In this document: positions 47,216 to 58,152 of the stretch, one piece after another | Layout: each line of letters opens with the position of its first letter | Numbering within the stretch: the stretch's first letter is position 1 | Origin: Adiantum capillus-veneris | Lineage: Eukaryota; Streptophyta; Polypodiopsida; Polypodiales; Pteridaceae | Reading direction: 5' to 3' | Assembly: GCA_014529385.2 (NCBI GenBank) | Contig: CM043969.1 | Span: 68,289,676-68,353,675 of the forward strand | Length of the DNA: 64,000 nt | Notes under the pieces: generated by a model | What the model was told of the DNA's origin: nothing | The model's database searches: none | The model's input: only the letters and a program-made list of their open reading frames with translations | Program-made: the position numbers and the translations under genes

Positions 47216-49332
47216 TCAGGAGTGGGTTGGTGGTGACTTGGGCTCCTCAGGGCTTGGCATGGGGGACTTGGCAGGGGTTGGTGCTTTGGGCTCCTGAGGA
47301 GTGGCTGGCTTGGGTGACTTGGCAACCTTCTTTGGCAAGATGAATGGTAGCTTGAAAGATGAGCTAGGTGCCTCCCCCTTATTGTTCTTAGCTGTACAAC
47401 GCTTTTGAACCTTGAATTTAAATGGTGAGTGGAATGGATGGCCCTTTGTATCTGCTCTTTTTTTTGCAGGGCTCTTCTTCTTGGTGGGACTCTTCCCCTT
47501 GGCAGGGATCATCTTCTTGGTGGGACTCTTCCCCTTGGCAGGAATCTTCTTGGCATGGCTCTTCTTTGTAGGACTCTTCTTCTTGTGATCCTTTTTCTTT
47601 GTATGGATCTTCTTTGCAGGACTCCTCTTCTTGGGATCCATTTTCTTTGCATCCAAACCCTTGGTGGCTCTACCTTTCTTTGGTGGCAAAGGAGATTCTG
47701 GATCATTTGGGTTTATTGATCTTTCCAAAACCATAGAAACAACCTTCTCTCTCACCCACGTGACCCAAGACTTTGGATAGTCATGCAACTGAAACAAATA
47801 GAAAAAGGAATTAAAGGGCATGAGTACATACATACATAGTTAAGAAATCAAAATAAATCAATGGCACATGAGATACACACTTACAGTGAGTGTAGTCATT
47901 TTGCACCTTGACTCAAGATATCTCCATGCATTGGCAAGCACCCTCCATCCACAAGATGTTGAGTCTGTTTGTAAAGGCACTTTTTGATTGTAGTACTTGA
48001 AACCTTCCATATTGTAATCCTTATTTGTGGTACTCAGGCGACCAACAATAATTTTGGCAGCACTGCAAGAAGACATCAATCAAAAAGCTACTAATAGAAA
48101 ACAATGGGCCATCAAGCATAGATCATACTTCATACTTACAGTTTACTTCTCCCATGGATACTTGACAATGAATTCATAAATATAATATCTTTCTCCAAAA
48201 GATTGAAGATAGTAAGACTCCAATGTCCTCTACAAAAAATAACAATTAGCTAGGAATACCACAAAATGTTAAAAATAACATGTTAGGAGTTAAGATTTAC
48301 CATTCAACATAGGGGTATATTGTGTAATTGCAGGTCAACATGTTAAAATCTCCAAAAAAACTTGAAAGGATTTCTTACTTGTTAAAAAGGCAATGTGTCA
48401 CTAGAGGATCAAGTATGGAAATTTGCATAGCTATAGCCTCTGGAAGCTCCCTCATAAGACACACCCCCCAATGAGGCCCTTGTGCCTGCACATGCACTAA
48501 TAATTAGCAAAGGGGCAACACATACCTGAGACAGATAAAGAGCACAGTATCACCAAGCTCAATGTTGGGGTTTACAAGCATACTTGTGTCTTGAGGGAAT
48601 ATGTCCATGTACACCTCATCATCTCCAAACAAGGAGACATCCACCACCATTTGTCCTGTAACTTTTTCATAAAGGAGAGAGTTGGATGCTCTTAAAAATT
48701 TTTCTTGCTCTGTAAGGATAGCATCCTCTCATATCATGTCTTGCTCCCTCTCAACCTCCTTTCTTGCTTTGATATCCTGGGCCTTTCTTGTCTCTTACTC
48801 ATGTGTAACATCCTCAATGACAACCCATGAATCTTTCTGCTGCCTGGAAGGGGGGATATTTAAAATTTGGAAGGCTTTAAGATCCTCACTAGGAATAAGC
48901 TCAAAAGCCTTATCAAACTTGTACCTCAGCCTTGACACAAGCACAAAATCTTTGCTCATAAGTGTGACCCTGTGAGCAAATGCAGTTGCAATGTAGCTAT
49001 CATTCATAAAGTCTATGAGAAAATCCTCGGCAGCTTCTTGAAGGCACATCAAGGCTTGAGATTGCTACTGAAACAAAAGTTTTGATATTCATCATGCTCA
49101 CAAGTCTATCTGATATCTCTTTGACAACTCTCATGAAAGGTAGCTTTGGAATCAGTAGACAAGTAGACTTTTGTGCTTTTCTTATTTCCCTTAAAGATTT
49201 GACTTGATAATTCAACCTTTTTCTAGTAGTAGGCCTCTGACGAGGTTGTGGAGGTGGTTTCTCTGAATCATCTTTCTCTGGATCTTTTGGGGCTTGGTAG
49301 ACTTTTCTTGCAGTCTGTTTCGTCCTCGCCAT
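47216..49332 (-). pseudogene. Gene B: histone H3-like domain fused to Ulp1-type protease and H1-like tail
   Basis: Exon 1 starts at ATG 49,332 and runs to 48,301; further exons are 48,227-48,140, 48,062-47,885 and 47,788-47,216 (GT..AG introns of 73, 77 and 96 bp). The N-terminus is MARTKQTARK, identical to histone H3 through K9, followed by a novel acidic/Pro linker. Then come the H3-fold elements SLREIRKAQKST and KLPFMRVVKEI (residues 47-73) and, after a frame disruption near 49,060-49,090, LQEAAEDFLIDF and HRVTLMSKDF. The next part has the Ulp1/C48 catalytic features HWGVCLM, a D in SILDPL, and Q and C in VPLQTDSTSCGW. The last exon is KSPTKK/SPAKK-rich, like linker-histone tails, ending at 47,216 just outside the copia LTR. 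Several in-frame stops make this copy non-functional. Ulp1 enzymes cleave SUMO or related tags. The nuclear/chromatin role of the fusion is inference. Confidence 0.75.
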
Positions 49333-49352
49333 TTGAGTCAAAAATTACAAAA

Positions 49353-49740
49353 CACCGCACGATGCGATACAGGGGCAACCCACAGTCTAGACCATCCCGC
49401 TATGGCGTCATATGTGAAAATACTGGGGTTGGTAGCGCGTGGCGTGGAAAAATGGAAATACACCGGAAGATGCAATAGGTGGGCCACCCACAGTCTAGGA
49501 CATGTCGCTATCGTGTCGTTTGTGTAGATGCTGAGCAACAAAGAGTGGCGCGGAAACATAAACCAAACCTGCATAACGTGATAGGTGGGTCACCCAGAGT
49601 CTAGAACTTGTCTGTATCGCGTTGTATGTGAAGCTGTTGAGCTTGGCAGGGAATCATAGAAGGACACCGCATGACGTGAAAGGAGGGACACCCAAAGTCT
49701 AGAAGACCTCCCTATCACGTCATATAGGATAGAAATAAGA
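49353..49740. repeat. Four tandem units with nested palindromes between genes B and C
   Basis: Anchored on CACAGTCTAG-like cores at 49,381, 49,489, 49,595 and 49,693 (periods 108, 106 and 98 bp). Each unit has a dyad of the form (G/A)ACGTGATAGGTGGG..CCC..CTATCRCGTC. The best is ATGACGTGAAAGGAGG paired with CCTCCCTATCACGTCAT in the last unit. ACGT cores suit bZIP-type binding, and transposase binding is equally possible. They lie in the shared upstream region of the divergent genes B and C. Confidence 0.7.
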
Positions 49741-50013
49741 AGCACTCCGGAAGTGCAAAAAATTGGGCAGGGAGGGGGTGTGCGGGTCGATGGAAAGATG
49801 CCGGAGGAAAGAGATAAGACTGGCAGAAAGGGGATGTGCGGGTCATTTAGAAGGTACGACATGACGCGAATGTGTGGTTTGGGGGAAGGTGAAAAATGAT
49901 CACGTGAGAGAGGCTTTTATACAACCGATCATCCGTACAATGACCGCTGGAAGCATGTCACGTGGCACGTGTGCATGGATGACATGTGTCCATAACGGTT
50001 ATTTTTGGCACCT

Positions 50014-50391
50014 TATATAAAGCTTGATCTCGACTTTTGTTGGTGTTGTACTTTTATTGTTCCCACACGACGGGAGAATTTCCTTTGTTTTACTTCTCTC
50101 TCCACTCTACCACGTTGTCTTGGTCTCTCAAGGTCTCTTCATCTCTTGGTTTCACACGATGCGAGGGTACCCGTTTGCAAACTCTCGGTGGGGCCTCTAT
50201 CGCTTGGTTCGGGCTTCTCCCCACTCCACTAGATAGTTCTCGCACGACGCGACTGGAACGCTTTGCACGTTGTGGAACATACCCCTATCGCTTCGTTTGG
50301 GCTGCTCTCTCCATCACTTTGGTCCAGCGCGTCCTTGTTGACCTTCACCCTCTGCCTAGCTTCATCAATTTGGTTTTTTTTAAACCAAACC
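50014..50391 (+). promoter_or_regulatory. TATA box and leader of gene C
   Basis: TATATAA at 50,014-50,020 with a long leader to ATG 50,392. The leader repeats a CACGACG/ATGCGA..TATCGCTTGGTTCGGG pattern (about 50,150-50,310) reminiscent of the upstream tandem units. Confidence 0.55.
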
Positions 50392-52000
50392 ATGAACAAA
50401 GGTTGGGAGGAGATTTTAGAGGAGAGTCCAAGTGAGAAGCTCTTGGTTGCTGTGATGGATGGTGGTGACATGGAAGTGTACACCAAAGCATATGAAATAT
50501 TCAACCCTTTGTTTGATCTTGCAATTATGCTAGACAATTTGAAGGACTTTTTGTCAGAAGAATTCAAAGAGTTTGAAGAGGCAATTGAAGGCAAGTGTTT
50601 AGTTTTAGATGGGAAGACTTATTGCCATCTAACCAAATTTAATACCAACTCAATTGAGAAAGGCAAAGTAACAAGGAGGTTTGGAAGATTTTCTAAGAAG
50701 ACTTCCTTTGTTTGTCCACTTGCCATTTCTTGTCAATTACATTCAAAGCCTTGCAACCTTGTTCCAAAAGAAGTTGTCTTTCTTTTCTTTTTGTTCCTCA
50801 AAGCTAACATGCAAGGCAAAGCTGATGAAGTGAAAGATACAGATGAAGAGGTAACAAATAAAAATGTTTCCACAGTTTTGCAACTTGAGAAAAGTGAAAT
50901 TCTAGAAGAGGAGGAAATTGATGTTGCAGCTGAGGAGTAGGAGAGTGCAAATTTTGATGTGGCTCAATTTAGAGCTAGTACTGTCATTGATGAGCCAACA
51001 GAGGAGGTAGAGGTGTCTGAGGCTTCCCTTATTGTTCCAAACCTTCCCTATTTCTATATCAATGGAAAAGAGTATATCACTCTCCATCATATCCAATGTC
51101 TGCTTAATATGAGGGGGGACTACTATATTGCAACCATTTTTGAAGCTTCTGAGGTGGCCAAAGATTATATTGACACAGAAGAAGAGTCAAAAGAGGAGTT
51201 TTTGGCACTTGATCTTCAAACATCCAATAAAGATTTTATTCCTGCTCCTGATGCACTTGCTCTATGCATGAGAAGAGTGGAAGAGGAGAAACCTTCCCTC
51301 AAAGATGAGGATTTTGAGAAGAGACTTGTTGAGCTTGGCATCCAATCTTTTGGCAGAGACTTTAAGCTGGAAAAAATTGGAAAGGAAGTTGACATAAGAG
51401 AGATGACTGGATCATGCAATCTCCTTCAAGAAAAAGTCATTGCCAAGGATGAGTTGCAAAAGGTAGATTTAGTTTCACCTTGATCTCCCTTCTGAAATCT
51501 TTCTTTTTTTTCAAGTTTGTTTTAATTACTCATTATGTCTTGTTTTGCAGATTGAACTCCTTGACAAAGACAATTTTCTTGGGAGAGCTAAAGGCTCGAG
51601 AGGGAAAGCAATAGAGGGCACTTCAAGAAGGGATGCCTCCTCTCTCATGCACTACATGCCTACATTGGATAGTGCCACCTTCTATGCTTTTCACATGCAG
51701 TATTCTGAAGATCCTGAGTTGCCAATATTTGCCCTGAAGATATTGTCACGGTTATTAGGGTAGATTCCCCTTCAAATCAATGCAAACAAGATCATGCTAC
51801 TTGAGAGAGCTGCAGCACTTAGGATATTTGGATATGCTGCAGGATTCAATGCCTCAAGAGTAGGATACTTTCTTTGCTACTCTAGCTATGCAGTAGCAGC
51901 TGAGGAGAAAAATTTTAACCTTTTTGGGGGCTATAAAAGAAGAAATTTTTTGAGATATAGGGGTGACATGCCTAGAGATATGAAAAAAATAAAAAACTGA
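50392..52000 (+). pseudogene. Gene C: unknown, about 506 residues, two exons, two stops
   Basis: Exon 1 is 50,392-51,462. An 88-bp intron (GTAGAT..TTGCAG, 51,463-51,550) is in phase 0, and exon 2 runs 51,551-52,000 to a TGA. In-frame TAG stops at 50,938 and 51,761 are the only breaks. The N-terminal 125 residues (MNKGWEEILEESPSEKLL..) mix acidic helices with a basic patch, KGKVTRRFGRFSKKTS, and a short hydrophobic run, VVFLFFLFL, at about 128-136. The middle is Glu-rich. The C-terminal exon is more compact (RAAALRIFGYAAGFNASRVGYF). I recognise no family. It is divergent from gene B, with the tandem palindromes between them, suggesting shared control, and may be an accessory transposon gene. 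Confidence 0.6.
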
Positions 52001-52076
52001 TGTAAATTTGACAATTTTTTGCACCAAAATATCTTTTTTGAATTTGGATCTCTTTAGAAAGATTCGGTACAAAGTT

Positions 52077-54410
52077 TCAAAGTGAAGCATTAATCTCTAT
52101 CTGTGGTTGAGCAGCATGGTTGTTTGATCTCATATGTTGTAATTGCCTCCTATAGAACCAATTGAATAATTCCTTTAGTGCATTGCTCCTTCTTTGTCCC
52201 CCTCCCTTTCTCGTACATTTGAAACAAGAATTCCTCGCTTGATAGTGAGATTTTTCCATTCCCTGAGTATTCCATGTTGCAAGGGGTCCTTGTTTTGCAA
52301 AATATGGTCCATGCAGGTACAAAATATGCTTTTTTTTTAATAAAGTTAGTTGAACTCAATAGGATGCAATGTAAAATACTATCCAGACTTGAGAAAGTAC
52401 TTGAATACTCACCAAGTAATATGCGATGTCTTTTGCTCCCCAAGCATCTGTAATAGCAGTTATTAAAAGCTTTATTGTCTTTTTAAAATCATTTGCATAA
52501 GTAGCAGAGCTAACTTATTGTCTCAAAACTTTCAAAAAATTGTCGAGCTTCTTCCACACTTCCATGCGTTTTTTGGCTACATCTGGTCTACTTTTGACAT
52601 TGATTGTTATTACACAAAGATCCTTCCAGCAGTTCCACATAGCATCAACTTGTTTGTTGTCATGGTTGCTTAAGAATATTCTGGCTTTTGCGCCACCCAT
52701 TGAAACATCTTGCAAAACATCACCCGTTTCTTTTGAAAGAGTAGGATCTTTTTTTAGATGCACTTGACCACCATGAAAACCCATTTGAGAGAGCAAAGCC
52801 TCGCATTTCTCTATGCACTCATTTGCAAGTTTACTTGGCTTAATAGAATATGCATAATCAAGATGGATTCAAAGCAATTTGTCCAAGATTCTAATCTCTG
52901 CATGCATTGTACATATATGTACATTTTTTAAATCTATTGTTAGAATGGATCCCAAATCATAGAAGATGATGGGTAGTCGATAACGTTCACACTATTTCTC
53001 GATGGTGGTTTTCCAACCTTGTGTTTTGCAAGCCATCCTTTTGTTCCAGTGCTTGCCATGCAATATAGACATGGATACTTGGTATTGGCACCTCCACATA
53101 CACCAACCATGCACTTTAATGCTTTTAGGTCGGCACTCAAGAGCCATTCTACAAAAAAGTCACCCATGCCATCTACATAGAGTTTTTCACCTGCATTTTG
53201 GTCCTATATAACAGAAGGGATATCGGTTTGCAAAAAGAGCCATTTCAATGTATCGTGATTTTCTACTGGTATTTGAGCTGCTCCGATCCACCAAAGCTCC
53301 ATTTCTGATTGAGTTTTGTGTTATGGGGAATCAAGCTTACCTTAGCTATAGTTCAGTGCTCTATTCATTAGGGATATGGATACTCTTTCCATTTTTTGAC
53401 ATTTTTGAATTTGAGCTTCATCCAATTTCATAACAAATATAATTTTTCCTTCACAATCTACTTCTTGCATATTATAGTATCTCACGATAGCAAATTGAAC
53501 ATTTTTTATACTCATCCAAATGTTATTAAAAACATTATACTCACAAGAAGAATTTTTTTCTGTTTTTCATATGGCATCGTTCCTTTCATATGATAGCACT
53601 CTCCAAAATGTTCGGGTATTTCTTCGTTTAACAAAGTCCTAACTTTCCCAACATTGTGAGGCCTAGGCAACCCAAAAGCTTTAATCTTGTAATACTTTAA
53701 AACTTAAAACCAGGTTTTAGAGATGGCCCTGTAACCCCTTCTACTCACCCCCACTGTGTCACAAACTTCTTGCATTTGAGAAGGTTGGACCAGTAAACCC
53801 ATATCTTTTAGTAAATTTTGAAATACCAATTTCTTCTGAGTTTGATTTTCAAGAAGTTTCAAAATATCACTTTTGTCATTACCTCATTCAAAAATCTCAC
53901 CCTTTCTTGAACATTGGATATATCAAATCCTAAAAGACTAATCACATGTTCTCTGGTAATCTTTAATCTTTTTTTTCTTTGTCCAGAACCTTCTGTTAAT
54001 TTTACTACATCTCTCATTCATTTTACTCGTGCTCTTAATCCTTTTGGAGTTTCTTTTAAAGTCTGAAGCTGGTGATTTTCTTGTTTTAGAGATGCTATTT
54101 GGTTTTCAAGTTCTAAAATTCTTGTTGCATTTGAAGACAAAACATTTTTGAGATATTGAATGTAATGTGTATGATCAATGTGTAAATGAGATAGCTTAGA
54201 ACTATATCCTAGTAAGCCATCAACCCCATCACCAAAAAATATCATCAAATCATGAGGTGTGTGAAAAGATGGATACCTTCCAATGCTAGGATCCGGTGGA
54301 TACAAGCTCCCATTTGTCCATACATCAATGTGTTTCTTTCCCTCGTTGCGAAGTTGTTGTGCTTCATTTGCAGTTGTAACTGGTTTTTGATAGACACTCT
54401 GCGTAGTAGC
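52077..54410 (-). pseudogene. Gene D: putative transposase, decayed
   Basis: Reading down the minus strand: exon about 54,410-53,545 (first ATG not defined); intron 53,544-53,464 (GTGAGT..GCAAG); exon 53,463-52,413; intron 52,412-52,329 (GTGAGT..AAAAAG); last exon 52,328-52,077. The N-terminal part has a coiled coil (RILELENQIASLKQENHQL) and a basic stretch, GQRKKRLKITREHV. The central part reads YVDGMGDFFVEWLLSADLKA, then a C-x2-C in YPCLYCMAS. Next are HICTMHAEIRILDKLL and MGFHGGQVHLKKD, and finally TWNTQGMEKSHYQARNS with a basic, RR-containing end. This order of conserved D, CxxC, HxE and QGxEK motifs resembles RNase H-like cut-and-paste transposases, but I cannot assign a superfamily. Multiple stops and at least two one-base shifts. 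It lies next to the right terminus. Confidence 0.6.
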
Positions 54411-54823
54411 ATATTATTGGCTTAGCTTAATGTTTAAGTGAAACTTGTGGTTATTACTAATGGAAGATGTATTAGTTATTGTAAGTAATGAACACATAGA
54501 AAGTATAATGGAAATAACGTAGCAGCAGAACAAGGTGCATCAGAGAACAAGACATAAAGCTCGCGAAAGGTTAGAGAAAAAAGAGAGATTGAGTGATTCA
54601 AAAGTGGAAACAACTATTTGCCACCAAGTGAAGTAAATGAGAACAAATTTCGAGGTGAGCCGCAAAGGAATGTGAAGAAAATGATATCTTTTTGAATATT
54701 TAGAGATATGAAACTAGATATGCTTTAGATTGCATAGATATGCTTTAAATGACCAAAACGGAAAAATTTGGAGCCTTTTTGACCATAAACGACTCTGCTA
54801 ATTAGTAAGTTAACCAATTCCTT
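54411..54823 (-). other. Gene D upstream region
   Basis: Contains a CT-rich leader on the minus strand (CAATCTCTCTTTTTTCTCTAACC at about 54,570-54,592). A short first exon may be present, but no convincing donor site was found. Confidence 0.45.
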
Positions 54824-54858
54824 ACACAGCCCTTTTTGAGTCATTTTTGGCCCTAATG
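54824..54858 (-). repeat. Right terminal inverted repeat of the large element
   Basis: The minus strand reads CATTAGGGCCAAAAA, T, GACTCAAAAAGGG, CTGTGT, matching the left end with 3 mismatches in 35. Confidence 0.75.
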
Positions 54859-55017
54859 TCATACAAGATTGGCGCGGCTAGCTCGTATCAACCCATGGAG
54901 AAAATTTCAATTTCTTCTCCCGAATCCACACACACACACCAGAATCATCTCAAGGGTGCATCCTCTCTCTCCTGCTATTACATATGCATCCCTTGTCAGT
55001 GTGCTTCAACGCTAGGT

Positions 55018-55348
55018 AGAGGAGATACAACAACAACTCATGGAGTTGCGTGCCACACAAGTCCCATTTTCACCCATAGCCATGAGAACTTTGACTCTTC
55101 AGCTCCACACCGATCCCTTCAAAGGGAAGAGGAAAGAATATGAAGAGACTGTCCTTGATTTATGGAGGGCAAAATGGGCTGCGTACTTTGATTTGTATCA
55201 CTTCACTGATGCCCAACGCATTGGTTTGATACAATTTTTGTTGCACATCAAGGCCATTGTATGGTGGGCCGCGTTATATATATGGAAAGTGGAGCTCTAC
55301 CACATTCTTTCTATTTCGAAGTTCAAGTATTATCTATTTTTGACATAA
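55018..55348 (+). pseudogene. Gag capsid fragment (gypsy type)
   Basis: An open frame from 55,040 encodes a Retrotrans_gag-like segment: FDLYHFTDAQRIGLIQFLLH followed by AIVWWAALY, corresponding to the hydrophobic helices and the A..WW motif of capsid. No LTR, protease or pol is adjacent, so it is an isolated remnant immediately outside the large element. Confidence 0.5.
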
Positions 55349-55759
55349 ACGGTAGGGGGAGACTCGAGAGAGTAGGTATATACAAAGAGAGTAGAGGTGG
55401 AATAGATAGAGATGGAAGGAGATCCTTTAATGAAGATGAAACAGAGGAGAAGTATGGAATGGGAGGGGACTTGAGAGCTTGTAAGAGATCTTAAAGAAGA
55501 GAGAGAGCTTATATATTTTTAAATCCCTGATTGTGTATATTTTGATTCATTGTAGGAGTAGAGAAGAGAAGCACGTGTTGTAGGAGAAATATGTTGAAGT
55601 TTATTATTAAGAGAGACAACTTTTACATTTCAAACATTAAAGTTTATCATCCTTCTTTTGCTTTTCAGGTTTTTCAAAGCACTTATTCCTCGTATTCATA
55701 AATAGTGTGTGGTCTTCTTGCTTGAAGCTTGTGAAGGGACGCTTCAATGGACACGACGT
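55349..55759. other. No gene recognised
   Basis: A purine-rich stretch (55,355-55,510) followed by AT-rich sequence; no feature supported. Confidence 0.5.
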
Positions 55760-56996
55760 CACATTGTGACGTAGATGATCTTGTAATCATCGTGTATGCG
55801 TGGTTTGATTTTTGTGCTCCGGCATCAAGAGATGAGAATATTCTTCATCATAACTTTCCAAGTTAGTACTACCTCTAGCCATAGTTTGGACAAGATTGCA
55901 CCAAGCTTGTCACGAAGCTATGCACGAATGCTCGTGATGTTGAAAAGTGGGGACAAAATAGATAAATACTGGTCTCCTATGAAAGAGAATAAGGTTTAGT
56001 AGAAGGGCATAATGACATCCTTGCAACTTGAACAACCTGCCATTAGCTCAATAAATCGGAGATTGTCTGATTCATTCCTGTTGATTAACAAAGTTGAGAG
56101 TGCAATCATGAAGACGTGACAGTTTGTGAATGTTGTTAATCTAGAGATGTGTGACTCTGCCAAATGGGTAAAGCTAGCAGCACCTAGATCCACCACTGTG
56201 CATGAGTTTGCAAGTATGGTTCGGCCAAAGTTTCTTAAGTTTTTGAGGATTGCCACAAAAGCTTAACAGCAAAGGGAAGTGGAGGACATGAACTCGGTGA
56301 AAGTGATGGGATGGGCTGGTTTCAGATATTCAAGAGCAATTGCGATGTTTGTTGCTTGTATTTTTTCTAAGATGACAAAAAATATAAGCGACAAACATTG
56401 CAATTGCTCTTGACTTTCCGGAACCAACCCATCTAATCACTTTCACTGATTTTATGTCCTCCACTTTCCTCTACTATCAAGATTTTGTGACAGTTCTCAA
56501 AAACTTCAGAAACTTTGGGCAACCCATAACTTTAAACTCATATACAATGGTAAATTTAAGCACTGCTAGGTTCACCGATGTGACATGCCACACAATATCT
56601 CTATATTAATAACACTCACAAGCTGTCGTATCTTGACTGCACTGTCAACTTTGCTAATCAACAGGAATGGATCAGACAATCTTCGATTTATTGATCCAAT
56701 GACAGGTTGCTGAAGTTGCAAGTAATTCATTACACCCTTCTCCAAAACCTTCTCCTCTTTCAAACAAAACACTAGTAATTATCAATTTTATCCCACCTTT
56801 CGACATCACAAGCATCCGTGTATAGCTTTGTGACAAACTTTGTGCAATTTTGTCCAAAACATGCTCCAAGGTAGTATCAACTTGGAAAGTTACGACAGTC
56901 ATCAAGTCATGAAGTACATTCTCATTTCTTGATGTCAAAGCATGAAAATCAAACCACACATACATACGATTGCAAGATCATCTGCACCACAATGTG
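55760..56996. repeat. 1.24-kb imperfect palindrome with coding-like arms
   Basis: Arm 1 (55,760-56,366) and arm 2 (56,377-56,996) are inverted copies with a 10-bp spacer (CTAAGATGAC). Both arms, read away from the outer ends, encode related peptides (TFQVxTT..LDKIAxSLSxSY.RMLVM and INRRLSDxFLLI.KV), so the palindrome duplicates a piece of an unknown gene. Stops and indels break both arms. A transcript across it would fold into a long hairpin. Confidence 0.75.
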
Positions 56997-58152
56997 TGTT
57001 TGGATGATTATGGAGTCTGTATTTAAGAGTAATAGAGTGGATTGATCTTCTCCACTAGTTTACTTTGATAATGAAACTTTGATTTTACAATGATCTGTGT
57101 TGTCTGTAGACTTTGGATTATCAATAAAATGAAGAGCTTTGATAGTGCAGATGTGCTACATGGTGATTGTGCCATATGAAATGCAATTCTTGATTGTGGT
57201 TGAAGTAGTGGTGTGTCTTGTACTGAAGTGATTTGCAATGGTTTATGCAGGTTTTGCTTGTTATTATTCTAAACCAGGAATGATAAAAGTACTTAAATTA
57301 TGTGATGCCTTAGCTTCACAGAATTTTCTCTAGCGTGGCTACTTTTTAAGTGTGATAATGGCTATTGAGCTAGATGCAATGGTGGGGAACGTGAGCTCAA
57401 GCTATGGAACAATGAAAGCGAGACTAGGGGAATGTCCCAACATGAGAGAATACATACAATGCGCAACAACAACATGACAAGGCTGATATCTATTGGTCAA
57501 GTTGGCCTTAGATGGAAGTCTTTGTGGAGAAACAAGAAATCGGCTCTTCTTTCTTGACTTGTCAATTTAAATCTTGTTGTGAATGTGTGGTTTCTCTTAG
57601 CTTAACGTTGATTTCTCTTTAATTAATGGTTGATTCATGCCTTCTTTACCACTTCTATATAGTTTCTTTTCTGATTGTGAGATGTGAATTGAAAGTAGAG
57701 TCCTCGTATGCGAGCAATAAGGTGAGGATGAGCTCGAGGCTAGGTGTAAGTCACAGCCATTGCAAAGGCATCCGGCCTGGGGTCAGCAAGTAGTATTAAA
57801 CCTTAGCCTATCATTGAAAGAAATTTTTCTTACATTGCCAAAGAGAAAAGAAACACGTGTCTTTGCTCACATTCTAGAGGTCAATATAAACTAGGAGACC
57901 CAAGCGTTTGGAAGTTGCAAATTGAATGCCATTTCAGCTCATAGAGAAAGTAGACAGGGAAAAATGAAGAGGACTGGAGAAATGCCAGTCTCTTTCTGGT
58001 GTATTTGATATGGTTAATGACACTAATCTCTTTTCCATCCCCAGTTGGGCATCGTTCCCTATACTATTTGATTCAAAAGCTTGTTAGCACCTGCTAAGAA
58101 GAGCATCTAATTTTGAGCAACTCGTTTTGTCAAACTGCTCATATGTTTGTTT
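56997..58152. other. No gene recognised
   Basis: AT-rich intergenic sequence with only short open frames. Confidence 0.55.

Larger units (their letters stand above)
32382..54858. mobile_element. Large TIR-bounded DNA transposon-like element with four genes
   Basis: Inverted 35-bp ends begin CATTAGGGCCAAAAA at 32,382 (plus) and 54,858 (minus). Inside lie gene A (plus), gene B (H3-like/Ulp1/basic tail, minus), gene C (plus) and gene D (transposase-like, minus). Pairs A/B and C/D are convergent; B/C is divergent. All use introns of about 73-96 bp. Removing the nested gypsy (33,642-42,649) and copia derivative (43,382-47,199) leaves about 9.65 kb. The bases TC lie outside both ends, too short to prove a target duplication. 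That the genes travel as a unit is inference from the termini plus the transposase-like gene D. Confidence 0.65.

Noticed and set aside
48486-48525. A 40-nt GTATGT..GTGCAG intron before the HWGVCL motif of gene B
   Set aside because: The frame is continuous through it apart from one TAA, and 40 nt is below workable intron length; treated as exon with a premature stop.
49059-49095. A 37-nt GTGAGC..CAGTAG intron in the H3-like part of gene B
   Set aside because: Too short for a plant intron (the other introns here are 73-96 bp). Coding-like residues run through it, so a frameshift plus stop is likelier.
53305-53340. A 36-nt GTAAGC..ATCAG intron in gene D
   Set aside because: Same reasoning: the unspliced frame reads on with family-like residues and a few stops.
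32382-54858. A TTA/TAA target duplication of PIF/Harbinger type for the large element
   Set aside because: TTA at the left and TAA at the right are inverted, not direct, so they belong to the terminal repeat. Only a 2-bp TC match remains outside, which is weak.
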